Shown in pieces: positions 40,480-49,808 of a stretch of 64,000 bases of DNA. The translations under genes and the position numbers were made by a program. The stretch's first letter is position 1. Each line of letters starts with the position of its first letter. The notes under the pieces are model-generated. The model was not told where the DNA came from. It ran no database searches and was given only the letters and a program-made list of their open reading frames with translations. Origin of the DNA: CAVVAY01 sp963746465 (GTDB lineage: Bacteria > Actinomycetota > Actinomycetes > JACCUZ01); the NCBI GenBank assembly GCA_963746465.1, contig CAVVAY010000013.1, forward strand, positions 623,821-687,820. The letters are read 5' to 3'.

Positions 40480-41541
40480 TCACTCCCACGTGGTGGGGAT
40501 GCCGTGTGGTGCGGCGCTGCCGAGCAGCCGCTCCTCGCCACCTGGCCAGGCCTGCAGGGTGACGAGGAACTCGTGCGCGCCCCCCGGCGTACGACGTCGC
40601 GGCTCGAGCGCCAGCCGCGCGAACCCGGCTGTGCCCGAGGCCTGCGACCCGAGCGCCGACAGCCGTGCCGCAGCACGAGCCTGCTCACCCGCCTCGAGGT
40701 ACTGCCACATCACCGAGTGCCAGACCACCGTCGTGGTGCCGTCCCGCAAGGTCAGCCGGTCGAGGAAGTCGGCGGCGCCGGACGCCTCGACGGTCGCCGG
40801 CACCGCGGCCGCGACCGCCAGCGCGCCGCGGAGCCGGGCGAGGCGATCCGGCTGGTCCGGCCACACGTACGACGTGAGCCTCAACCGTCCCTCGGTGGTC
40901 GTCGGGTCGAGGGGTGCGACGTCGCAGCCGAGCCGCTCGACGACGTCCAGCCGGCCACCCAGCGGCGGCAGCCGCCCGTGCCAGGGGTCGGTGAGCACCA
41001 CCGCGGACGAGCCGGGTCCGACCGAGAGGCCGCCGGCGAGGTCGATGCGGAACTGGTCGGCGCGCAGGTTCAAACCCGCGCTGGCACCGATCTCGACCAG
41101 CCGCAGCGGCCGACGGTGATCGGCGACAAGGTGCAGCAGCCCGCCGATCAGGGCCGCGGACCTGCCCACCTCATTGGTCTGCGGCGCCTGGTGCAGCGAC
41201 CGGCGCAGCTCGTCGGGCTGGTCGGCGAACAGGTCGCGCAGTGCGGCCCAGGCCGCCTCGCGGTCTCCGGTCCCGCCCACCGACGGATAGGTCAGCGCCA
41301 GAGCCGGTGCGCGCCGCTCCAGCACCAGCCGGTGCGCGCCACCCATCAGTCGCAGGGCGAGTGCGCTCGGACCGGGGTCCTCCTCATGGCCCCGGAGCAC
41401 GTCGTACGACGGTCCGCCGGCCTCGACGTCCTCGGCCACGCGCCGCAGCAGGAAGTCGTACAGCGGCGAGCCGAGTGCCGCGCAGCCCTCGGCCTGCTCC
41501 CGGATCAGGGCGACCATCCGCCCCGTCCCGGGTTCAGCCAC
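40480..41541 (-). CDS. DUF2332-family protein
   Basis: 353 aa from GTG, overlapping the acyl-CoA dehydrogenase stop by 8 bp. Family landmarks: REQAEGCAALGSPLYDFLLRRVAEDVEAGG, LRLMGGAHRLVLERRAPALA, FYP-like TYPSVGG, QTNEVGRSAALIGGL, LRLVEIGASAGLNLRADQF (a methyltransferase-like glycine motif), DPW and VVWHSVMWQYL. DUF2332 has a Rossmann-like core and no assigned reaction. Confidence 0.87.
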   Translation of the reverse strand: MAEPGTGRMVALIREQAEGCAALGSPLYDFLLRRVAEDVEAGGPSYDVLRGHEEDPGPSALALRLMGGAHRLVLERRAPALALTYPSVGGTGDREAAWAALRDLFADQPDELRRSLHQAPQTNEVGRSAALIGGLLHLVADHRRPLRLVEIGASAGLNLRADQFRIDLAGGLSVGPGSSAVVLTDPWHGRLPPLGGRLDVVERLGCDVAPLDPTTTEGRLRLTSYVWPDQPDRLARLRGALAVAAAVPATVEASGAADFLDRLTLRDGTTTVVWHSVMWQYLEAGEQARAAARLSALGSQASGTAGFARLALEPRRRTPGGAHEFLVTLQAWPGGEERLLGSAAPHGIPTTWE

Positions 41542-42739
41542 GGAGCCTGTACTCCTCCAGCAGCCGGCGACCGATGATCATCTTCTGGATGTCAGAGGTG
41601 CCCTCTCCGATCAGCAGCATCGGTGCCTCGCGGTAGAGGCGCTCGATCTCGTACTCCTTGGAGTAGCCGTAGCCGCCGTGGATGCGGAACGAGTCCTCGA
41701 CGACCTCCTTGCAGTACTCGCTTGCGAGGTACTTGGCCATCCCGGCCTCGATGTCGTTGCGCTCGCCGGAGTCCTTCTTCCGGGCCGCCATCACCATCAT
41801 CGCGTGCGCCGCCTCGACCTTGGTCGCCATCTCGGCCAGCCGGAACTGCACGGCCTGGTGCTGCGCGATCGGCTTGCCGAACGTCTCCCGCTGCTGCGAG
41901 TAGCGGATGCCCAGCTCGAACGCGCGCTGGGCGACCCCGCAGCCGCGCGCCGCCACGTTGACGCGGCCCACCTCGACGCCGTCCATCATCTGGTAGAAGC
42001 CCTTGTTCGGCTCGCCGCCGAGGATCCGGTCGGCCGGCAGCCGGTACCCGTCGAAGACCGCCTCGGTGGAGTCGACGCCCTTGTAACCCATCTTCTCGAT
42101 CTTCCCGGGGATCGTGAGCCCCGGTGCGACCTCGCCGAAGCCTGGTTCCTTCTCCACGAGAAAGGTCGTCATCCGCTGGTGCGGCTTCGCGTCCTGCGCT
42201 GCCTCGCCGTCGGTACGGACCAGCACTGCCAGCAGGTTCGACGTACCGCCGTTGGTGATCCACATCTTCTGGCCGGTGATGACGAACTCGTCGCCCTCGC
42301 GCACCGCCTTGGTGGAGATGGCACTGACGTCCGAACCCAGCGCCGGCTCGGACATCGAGAACGAGCCGCGGACCTCGCCGGTGGCCATCCGGGGCAGGAA
42401 CGCCTTCTTCTGCTCGTCCGTGCCGTGCTGCTGCAGCAGGTAGGCGACGATGAAGTGTGTGTTGATGATGCCGCTGACGCTCATCCAGCCGCGGGCGATC
42501 TCCTCGACGACCAGCGCGTAGGTCAGCAGCGATTCCCCCAGCCCGCCGTGCTCCTCCGGGATCATCAGGCCGAACAGGCCCATCTCCTTCATGCCCTCGA
42601 CGATGTCCGCCGGGTAGGTGTCGTCACGCTCGAGGGCCGCGACGTTCGGCAGGATCTCCTTGTCCACGAAGCCACGGACGGTCTTGACGATCTCCTGCTG
42701 GACGTCGGTCAGACCCTCGGTCTGGGCGAGACGACCCAT
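41534..42739 (-). CDS. acyl-CoA dehydrogenase
   Basis: 401 aa. N-terminal helical domain (QQEIVKTVRGFVDKEILPNV, GLMIPEEHGGLGESLLTYAL), middle sheet (GSFSMSEPALGSDVSAISTKA, WITNGGTSNLLAVLVRT) and C-terminal FAD-binding domain (REFGxPI-like RETFGKPIAQHQAVQFRLAEM, RIHGGYGYSKEYEIERLYREA). The catalytic base Glu is expected in LYREAPMLLIGEGTSDIQ, where IGEGTSDIQ follows the short/medium-chain pattern. It oxidises an acyl-CoA in fatty acid or branched-chain breakdown. Residue choice for chain length is not determinable here. Confidence 0.9.
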   Translation of the reverse strand: MGRLAQTEGLTDVQQEIVKTVRGFVDKEILPNVAALERDDTYPADIVEGMKEMGLFGLMIPEEHGGLGESLLTYALVVEEIARGWMSVSGIINTHFIVAYLLQQHGTDEQKKAFLPRMATGEVRGSFSMSEPALGSDVSAISTKAVREGDEFVITGQKMWITNGGTSNLLAVLVRTDGEAAQDAKPHQRMTTFLVEKEPGFGEVAPGLTIPGKIEKMGYKGVDSTEAVFDGYRLPADRILGGEPNKGFYQMMDGVEVGRVNVAARGCGVAQRAFELGIRYSQQRETFGKPIAQHQAVQFRLAEMATKVEAAHAMMVMAARKKDSGERNDIEAGMAKYLASEYCKEVVEDSFRIHGGYGYSKEYEIERLYREAPMLLIGEGTSDIQKMIIGRRLLEEYRLRG

Positions 42740-42824
42740 GGCGCGACTCCTCGGCTGGCGACGACGGCGGGCGCTTTGTTACCGGCGAGTATGCCCCGGT
42801 ACGACGGACCGCCGGCCGCCGGGG

Positions 42825-43804
42825 TCAGGCGCCCGTGGGCTGCCCGACCGGCCGCCCCACGGCGTAGTAGCCGGGCACGACGCTGAACCCGAGCCGGTCG
42901 TTGGCCGCGAGGATCGGCGCGTTCTGGTCCATGTTCTGGGTGTAGATGCGGTGGTGCCCGAGAGCCCGCATCGTCAGCGCGTGCTGGGCCTTCAGCGCCG
43001 TGGCCAGTCCCTCCCCCCGCGCGCCGTCGCGCACGCCGGTGAAAAAGGTGTTCAGTGCCTCGTCCTTGGCGCGGTCCATCACGGCGGTCATGCCGACCGG
43101 TCGGCCGTCCCGGAAGGCCAGCAGCACGTACGACGGGTCGGGCAGGAAGCCGCGGAACACCGAGTAGGGCAGCACCTCGTCGCTGCCCTCGGCGTCCGGT
43201 GCGTCCCGCCAGGTCTCGACGGTGAGGTCGTAGACCTCGCGCCAGGCGGACTCGTCGGCGTCGTCGGGCAACGGGCGCAACGCGAACCCCGCCTGCTCGG
43301 CCTGCGCCACGCTGGACTGGGCAGCCGTCTCGTCGAGGGAGTCGAGGTCGAGCAGCGACTCACGGTGGTGCCCGACCACGTGGTACCCGAGCCGTGCGGA
43401 CGCGGCGAGGCTGTCATCGTCCAGCGCATGAACGCTGTCGGCGAGACCGGGCAGGCCGTAGGCGGCCGTTGCGTCGGCGAGCACGTCGGCGACGACCCGG
43501 CCGACTCCTCGGCGCCGGGCCCGCGGCAGGACGTAGACCCCGCCGGCGGCGTAGCCGTTCTGCGCGATGCCCTTGCCGATGAGGAAGGCATCGGCCACCG
43601 GCTCGCCGTCAGCTCGCCCACGAGCATCAGGTGCGGAGTGCCCGGCGGCATCGACCTGACCCGGTCGGCCACGAAGTCCTTGCCCCACCACAGAGGGTCG
43701 CCTTCGTGCAGCGCGTCCAGGTCCTCGTGCAGACCGCCCGGGCGGACGGTCACCGATCCCCGTTGGCGCGGCAGCACGATCGGAGGCGCTGTCGTCTCGG
43801 CCAT
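42825..43804 (-). pseudogene. tandem GNAT-family acetyltransferase, one frame break
   Basis: ATG at 43804. The first 65 residues (TTAPPIVLPRQRGSVTVRPG, LHEGDPLWWGKDFVADRVRS, PPGTPHLMLVGEL) are in one frame and the rest (DGEPVADAFLIGKGIAQNGY, VYVLPRARRRGVGRVVADVL, VYDLTVETWRDAPDAEGSDE, TGVRDGARGEGLATALKAQH, QNMDQNAPILAANDRLGFSV) in another. Adding one base near 43610 joins them without loss. Two acetyl-CoA loops (RRRGVG and ARGEGLA) show two GNAT domains in tandem, as in MshD-like proteins. Probably a functional gene with a sequence error. Confidence 0.75.
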
Positions 43805-43887
43805 GACGCGAGTCTGGGACTCGACGGTCCAGCGCGTCAGCCGGATCAGCAGATCCGGACCGTTCGGCCACGGTGCAGACTGATCGG

Positions 43888-44855
43888 ATGCACCGACGCG
43901 TCGCCCTGGTGGCTGGGGCACTCCTCGCCGTGGTCTGTGCGGTCGCCGGCTCGGCGTCCGGCCCGGCATCGGCCAAGCCGGGTCCCGAGCAGCCGCCGTG
44001 TGGCACGAGGAACGCGCCGCCGACGACGTACGACCACGTGGTCTGGGTGGTCCTGGAGAACCACTCTTTCGAGGACCTGCTCGGCACCGGACGGGCCCCC
44101 TACCTCGACAACCTGGCCGCTTCCTGCGGCGTGGCGACGAATGCCTGGGGGGTGACGCACCCCTCGCTGCCGAACTACCTCGCGATGGTGTCGGGCCGGA
44201 CCGGGGGCATGACCCGGACGTGCACACCCGCGCAGTGCCCGCAGCGTCGGCGCACGCTGTTCGACCAGGTCCGGGCCCAGGGCGGCAGCGGCGGGTGCTC
44301 GCCGAGTCGATGCCCTCGCGGTGCCGGCGGACCGATGCCGATCCCTACGTCGTGCGGCACAACCCGCCCACCTATTTCCCCGGGCTGGCGAGCACGTGTC
44401 GGCAGTGGGACCTGCCGATGGGTACGCCGACCGGCGGCCGTCTGGTGACGATGGTCCGCGAGGGCCGGCTCCCGACGTTCCTGCTCGTCGTCCCGAACCA
44501 GTGCCACAACACCCACGACTGCGACATCCGGGCGGGCGACGACTGGCTCGCACGGATCGTGCCCCTGCTCACGAACGGCCCCGACTACCGCGAGGGGCGC
44601 ACAGCGGTCTTCGTCACCTGGGACGAGGGTGCCGGTGGGCACGCCGGGCAGCACTGCCGCGCGAGCCGCGCCCGCTCCTGCCACATCGTCACGGCCGTCA
44701 TTGCGCCGACCACCGTGCCAGGCACCAGATCGCCGACCTTCTTCGACCACTACTCGCTGCTCGAGACCACGGAGCGGCTGCTGGGCATAGCGCGGCGCCT
44801 CGGTCATGCGGCGGACGACCGGACGGCGAGCATGCGCGGCGCTTTCGGGCTCTGA
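43888..44855 (+). pseudogene. secreted phosphoesterase (acid phosphatase/phospholipase C superfamily), one frame break
   Basis: ATG at 43888. Signal peptide RRVALVAGALLAVVCAVAGS with Ala-x-Ala near residue 30. The metal-binding start of PF04185-type phosphoesterases is clear: YDHVVWVVLENHSFEDLLG then PYLDNLAASCGVATNAWG and THPSLPNYLAMVSG (active-site Thr/Ser). After GGS the frame changes, and adding one T between 44289 and 44290 gives SWRVLAESMPS, the expected continuation. The remainder has HNPPTYFP, VPNQCHNTHDCDIRAGDDWL and VFVTWDEGAGG. It likely cleaves phosphate esters outside the cell. Convergent to the histidine kinase. Confidence 0.78.
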
Positions 44856-44857
44856 GC

Positions 44858-46194
44858 TCAGGCTCGACCGGCGGCCACGGGCAGGCGCAGCACGAAGGTT
44901 GCACCGGTCGCGCTGTCGCGCACCATGCATGACCCGCCGTGCCGCTCCGCGATGGTGGAGACGATCGCGAGCCCGAGCCCGCTGCCGCGCCCGCGTGCGG
45001 GCCTCGTGCAGCGCGACGAAGCGGTCGAAGATGCGCTCCCGGTCTTCCGCGGAACGCCCGGTCCGTCGTCGGCGACCTCCAGGCGCACGGCGCCGTCCGC
45101 CGCCCCGAGCCGCACTCGTACGACGGACCGGGCGTGCCGGACCGCGTTCTCGAGCAGGTTGCGCACCAGCCGGCGCGAGCTCGTCGACGTGCCGGTGACC
45201 GGAGCGGCCGACACCTCGGCCGTGACGATCTCCACGCCGTCGTACCCCGCATGCCGGGTGACCTCCTCGAGAACGACGTCGTCGAGGTCGAGCAGGTCGT
45301 GCCGCGGCGGAGCGACGCCGTCGGTGGTGCGTGCCAGGTAGAGCAGGTCGTGCACCAGCCGGTCCATCTCGGTCGGCGTCCTGCAGCAGCAGCCTGGCCG
45401 TCTGCCGGCCAGTCGTTGTCGTCGCGGGCGCAGCGCGACCTCGAGCTGCGCGCGCAGACGCCGTCACCGGGCTCTGCAGCTCGTGCGACGCGTCGGCGAC
45501 GAACTCGCGCTGCCGGCGGCTGCCCTCCTCCAGCCGGTCGAGCATCTGGTTCATCGTCGCGGCGAGCTGGCCCACCTCGTCCCCGGACGCCGGCACCGGC
45601 ACCCGCCGCGCGAGGTCCTCGTCGGTGATGGGGCGACCTGGCGCGGATGTCCTCGACCGGCCGAAGCGTCCGCCCGACGACCAGCCAGGTGCCGGCCGCG
45701 ACGAGCAGGACGAGCAGCGGCACCCCGACTGCCAGGTCCCGCCGCAGCGTTCGCGACGCCTCGCCGACGGACTCGAGGCTGGAGCCGGCGACGATCGTGA
45801 CCTGGCCTTGCGGCGTGCTGTAGCGGGCAGTCCAGACGCGGTAGTCCTCGGTCTCCTTGTCGTCGGGGGCGTCGCGCAGCACCCGCATCGTCGGCTTGCC
45901 GGACGAGCGGTCGAGGTGATCGCGGCCGCGCCCGTGATGTTGTCGGAGCCGGCCAGCACGCTGCCGTCGTCGGTGAACACCTGGGCGACGTCCTCACCGC
46001 CGAGCCGAGCGTCTTCGGGAGCGGGCCTGCCGGGCGAGCACGGCCAGGTCGAGCACGCGGCTGCGGGCCAGGCGTCGGCTGTCCGGTGCAGCGAGCGGTC
46101 GAGCGTGACGAGCAGGAGGACCGAGCCGACCGCCAGCGCGGCGCTGAAGATCACGCGTGGTGAGCAGCGTGATGCGTGCGCGCACCGACCGCAT
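44858..46194 (-). pseudogene. sensor histidine kinase, several frame breaks
   Basis: ATG at 46194 (MRSVRARITLLTT). Pieces of an EnvZ/OmpR-type sensor are spread over all three frames: first helix IFSAALAVGSVLLLVTLDRSLH, sensor segment DVAQVFTDDGSVLAGSDNIT, second helix AVGVPLLVLLVAAGTWLVVG, HAMP part ITDEDLARRVPVPASGDEVG, phosphoacceptor REFVADASHELQSPV, N box RLVRNLLENAVRHAR, G1 DDGPGVP, G2 GSGLGLAIVSTIAERHGG. At least five indels are needed to join them. All catalytic boxes survive, which favours sequence error over decay. It is transcribed after the response regulator gene, from the same strand. Confidence 0.75.
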
Positions 46195-46204
46195 GGCCGG
46201 GCGC

Positions 46205-46878
46205 TCAGCCACCGTCGGCGTCAAGCGGTAGCCGACGCCGCGGACGGTCTGCAGTGCCGATCGGTCGAACGGCTCGTCGATGCGCAGCCGGAGCTGGCGC
46301 ACGTAGACCTCGACGATGTTGGGGTCGCCGTCGAACGTGAAGTCCCAGACGTGGTCGAGGATGCCGCTCTTCGAGAGCACCTCGCCCGGGTGTCGCATGA
46401 GGTACTCGAGGAGTGAGAACTGTCGCGGGCTCAGCGCCACCGGGCTCTCGCCCGCGCAGCACCTGGTGGTGCCGGGTCGAGCCGCAGGTCCCCGACGGCG
46501 AGCACCTGCGGCCGCGCCGGTGCGCCCCGCCGCACGAGCGCTCGCAGCCGAGCGAGCAGGACGACGTAGGAGAAGGGCTTGGAGAGGAAGTCGTCGGCGC
46601 CGGTGTCCAGGGCGGTGGCCTCGGCCGAGTCGCCGGTGCGGGCGGTGAGCATCAGGATCGGCGTCCAGATACCGGCCTCGCGCAGCTTGCGCCAGACTCC
46701 TCGCCACTCATCCCCGGCAGCATCGCGTCGAGCACGATCGCGTCGTAGGGGTTCTCGGTGGCCAGCCAGTGCCCGTCGGTCGCCGTCGCCGCGACGTCCA
46801 CGGCGTAGCCCTCGTGCTCGAGCCGCGGCGCACCGCGTCAGCGAGCCGTGCGTCGTCGTCCACGACGAGGATCCGCAT
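46205..46878 (-). pseudogene. OmpR-family response regulator, several frame breaks
   Basis: ATG at 46878 with MRILVVDDDARLADAVRRG. The receiver continues in another frame with KLREAGIWTPILMLTARTGDSA, ALDTGADDFLSKPFSYVVLLARLRALVRRG (phosphorylation-linked Lys in SKPF). The winged helix lies in a third frame: LSPRQFSLLEYLMRHPGEVL, SGILDHVWDFTFDGDPNIVE, VRQLRLRIDEPFDRSALQTV, RGVGYRL, then a stop at 46205-46207. About three indels separate these. Together with the kinase it forms a two-component system. It is divergent from the secreted/PepSY genes at 46961-48046, which are its likely targets. Confidence 0.75.
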
Positions 46879-46960
46879 GCCGTCACGATCCCACGGGACG
46901 CAGCGCGGCTGAAGGCGCGCTGAACGATTTGGCCCTTCAGCGTCGGCTTCAGCGCCCGGC

Positions 46961-47700
46961 ATGGCCATGGCGACCCAGCACGACCGGACCGCGGTGGCGC
47001 CCGAGCCCCCTCGCGCTGGCGCTGGTCGCCCTCGGCGGCCGGTGCGGTGGCGGCTGCGGGGGCGCCCGGAAGCCTGCCTCCGCGACGGACCCGCGGCCCC
47101 GGCTCCGGCCACGCGGTTCGTCGACCATCGACAACCCGTTGATGCCCCTGGCGCCCGGCACGTGATGCGCTACCGCGAGACCGGCGACGACGGCGCCGGC
47201 CGGTGGTGGTCCGGTCACCCACCGGACCAAACGGGTGCAAGGCGTGACGACGGTCGTGCACGGGACGCGTCCTCCTCGGCGGTGCAGCTGGTGGAGGACA
47301 CCTTCGACTGGTACGCCCAGGACCGCCGCGGCAACGTCTGGTACTTCGGCGAGAACACCAAGGAGTACGAGAACGGCCAGGTCTGAGCACGGCGGGCTCA
47401 TGGAAGGCCGGGCGCGACGGCGCCCGGGCCGGGATCGTCATGAAGGCGCACCCGCGGGTCGGCAGACGCTACTTCCAGGAGTTGTACCCCGGTGAGGCCG
47501 AGGACCAGGGCCACGGTGCTGGGCAAGATGCAGCCGTGACCGTCCCGTACGGCTCGTTACCGGAACTGCTGAGGACAAAGGACTTCACCGGCTGGAGCGG
47601 ACCAGACGAGAACAAGTACTACAAGCGCGGCGTCGGGTCGGTGCTCGAGGTAAGCCTCCACGAGAAGGACACCAACGGCTGGTCGGCAAGGACCGGCCGT
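46961..47700 (+). pseudogene. secreted conserved protein of unknown function, several frame breaks
   Basis: Start near ATG 46961. Recognisable pieces in different frames: a signal-like hydrophobic stretch (LALALVALGGRCGGGCGG), TIDNPLMPLAPGT, MRYRETGDDGAG, VEDTFDWYAQDRRGNVWYFG, ENTKEYENGQV, GRDGARAGIVMKAHPRVG, YFQELYPGEAEDQGHG, VPYGSLPELLRTKDFTGWS and NKYYKRGVGSVLEVSLHEKD. I recall a secreted actinobacterial family with this order (IDNPxxPL...DWYAQDxxGNVWYFGE...YYxRGVGxVLE), of unknown role. At least five indels are needed. The 3' end is approximate. Divergent from the two-component genes. Confidence 0.55.
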
Positions 47701-47718
47701 GAGACTGAAGGGAACGAC

Positions 47719-48046
47719 ATGAGGAAGCGGACAATGGTCATCGGCGGCAGGACTGGTGTCGCGGCGGCGGTCACCGATCGGCGGCGTCGTCGCGGCGTCA
47801 TCCGCGATGACGGCGAGGGCACGTCAGCGGGCCGCAGGCCGAGCGGGCGACCGCGGCCGCACTCGAGGCGACCCACGGCGGAAAGGCCAACGCCGTCGAG
47901 CGGGACTCCGAGAACGGCGCGACGTGGGAGGTCGAGGTCACCAGGACGGCGGCAACACCGTCGACGTACGCCTCGACGAGAACTTCCAGGTGGTCGTCGT
48001 CGAGGGTGACAGCGAGAGGTCCGACGGCTCCGGCGCCGACGACTGA
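47719..48046 (+). pseudogene. secreted PepSY-domain protein, frame breaks
   Basis: ATG at 47719 (MRKRTMVIGG). The N-terminal part should be a signal peptide but is disrupted. The PepSY domain is readable in two frames: QAERATAAALEATHGGKANA, VERDSENGATWEVEVT and then GGNTVDVRLDENFQVVVVEG before SERSDGSGADD and a stop. PepSY proteins of this small type are secreted and often controlled by a neighbouring two-component system, as the genes at 44858-46878 would suggest. Confidence 0.6.
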
Positions 48047-48051
48047 CCCGT

Positions 48052-48798
48052 TCAACGCGCTACGAGCACACTGTTCCCGCCGTCCACGACGACGCACTGG
48101 CCGGTGATGTAGGACGACCCCGGCGACGCCAGGAAGGCCACGACGGCGGCCACCTCTGCCGGCGTACCGGACCGGCCGACGGGTGAGCGCCGGCCGTGCT
48201 CCGCCTCGTCCTCGGGCTGGGACCCGCTCGCGATCCACCCCGGCGCGACCGCGTTGCACGTCACGCCAGACCTGCCCACTTCGACGGCGACAGCACGGGT
48301 CAGACCCACCATGCCGGCCTTGGCCGCCGCGTACGACGACTGGTCGGGCATGGCGTTGACCGGACCCGTCGTCGACGCGACGTTCACGATCCTCCCGAAG
48401 CCCCGCCCGACCATCCCCGGCAGGAACGCACGGGTCACCAGAAATGCTGTGTCCAGGTTGCGCGCGAGGTCGGCCCGCCAGTCAGCCGCTGACATCGACG
48501 AGACGGGGCTCTGCACGTCCGGCGATCCGACGCTGAGCATGCCGGCGTTGTTCACCACGACGTCGACGTCACCGATCGATGCGTGCAGGGAGTCGACGTC
48601 GGCCTCGCGGGTGAGGTCCGCGACCAACCCGAGCGATGCGTTGCCCAGCTCGGCCGCTCGGGCCGCGATCCGCTCGGTCGTAGAGGTCACGTGCACGGTG
48701 GCACCGAGGTCGGCGAGGGCTCGAGCGCAGGCGAAGCCGATGCCGTCGGGCGAGCCGGCACCGGTCACCAGGGCGACCCTGCCGGCGAGGGTGGACAG
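48052..48798 (-). CDS. short-chain dehydrogenase/reductase
   Basis: The first standard start is GTG 48768 (VTGAGSPDGIGFACARALAD), but that would remove the first beta strand. In frame upstream lies LSTLAGRVAL beginning with CTG at 48798, which completes the Rossmann fold, so I extend to it. Motifs: TGAGSPDGIG, ADLTREADVDSL, VVNNAGML, IVNVASTTG (Ser) and SYAAAKAGMVGLTRAVAVE (YxxxK), NAVAPGWIASG. Intact, though it is surrounded by frame-broken genes. Substrate unknown. The PepSY gene ends 5 bp away, convergent. Confidence 0.8.
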   Translation of the reverse strand: MSTLAGRVALVTGAGSPDGIGFACARALADLGATVHVTSTTERIAARAAELGNASLGLVADLTREADVDSLHASIGDVDVVVNNAGMLSVGSPDVQSPVSSMSAADWRADLARNLDTAFLVTRAFLPGMVGRGFGRIVNVASTTGPVNAMPDQSSYAAAKAGMVGLTRAVAVEVGRSGVTCNAVAPGWIASGSQPEDEAEHGRRSPVGRSGTPAEVAAVVAFLASPGSSYITGQCVVVDGGNSVLVAR

Positions 48799-48835
48799 CC
48801 TCAGTCCTGCGGGGGCTCGAACGACGACGTGCGCG

Positions 48836-49787
48836 TCATGCCGGCGGCGCGTCCTTTGCCCGCGACACGAGCGCCATCTTCCGGGACGCCTCGTCGATCA
48901 TCTCGTCGCCCAGCATGACGGCACCGCGCATCCCGCCGGCCTCCGACGTGTGCCAGTCGTAGGCGTCCAGGATCAGCTCGGCGTGGTCGTAGTCGTCCTG
49001 CGCCGGCGAGTACACCTCGTTGGCGGCATCGATCTGGCCGGGGTGCAGCACCCACTTGCCGTCGAAGCCCAGTGCGGCGGACCGGCCGGCCACCCGGCGG
49101 AACCCCTCGACGTCCTTGATCTGCAGGTACGGCCCGTCGATCGCCTGCAGGTCGTAGGTGCGGGCGGCCATCAGGATCCGCATCAGGATGTAGTGGTAGG
49201 CGTCGCCGACGTCGTAGCCCGGCGGCTGCTCACCGACCACCAGCGACTTCATGTTGATGGAGGCCATGAAGTCGGCCGGCCCGAAGATGATCGTCTCGCA
49301 CCCGCGGCGACGCGCCGGCGATGGCGTCGACCTCGACGAGGCCCTTGGCGTTCTCGATCTGCGCCTCGATGCCGATCCGGCCGACGTCGAGGCCCAGGGT
49401 CTTCTCCAGCTGGGTCAGCAGCATGTCCAGCGCGTGCACCTGCGACGCGGTCTGCACCTTGGGCAGCATCACCGCGTCGAGGTCGGCGCCGGCGCCTTCG
49501 ACGACCGCGATCACGTCGCCGTACGTCCACTGGGTCGTCCAGTCGTTGACCCGCACCACCCGGGTCTTGCCGGACCAGTCGCCCTCGGTCAGCGCCGACA
49601 CGATGTTGCTGCGGGCGTCCACCTTGGCCAGCGGCGACACCGAGTCCTCCAGGTCGAGGAACACCTGGTCGGCGGGCAGCCCCTGCGCCTTGCCGAGCAT
49701 CTTCGGGTTCGAGCCGGGCACCGCCAGGCAGGAACGACGCGGGCGCGGTGCCTGACGGCCGCTCGGCAGGCTGGTCGGCTCGCTCAC
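48836..49787 (-). pseudogene. HpcH/HpaI aldolase / citrate-lyase-beta-like (CitE, malyl-CoA lyase type), one frame break
   Basis: GTG at 49787. RRSCLAVPGSNPKMLGKAQG and ADQVFLDLEDSVSPLAKVDA are the CitE signature, followed by TRVVRVNDWTTQWTYGDVIA, DAVMLPKVQTASQVHALDML and IGIEAQIENAKGLVEVDAIA (metal Glu). After AGASPR the frame shifts by two bases near 49306 and resumes with GCETIIFGPADFMASINMKS and FDGKWVLHPGQIDAANEVYS. The sequence is closest in style to (3S)-malyl/beta-methylmalyl-CoA lyases that cleave malyl-CoA to acetyl-CoA and glyoxylate. A two-base loss in a GC repeat would explain the break. Confidence 0.8.
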
Positions 49788-49808
49788 GGCGGTCAGGCTA
49801 CCGACGGG

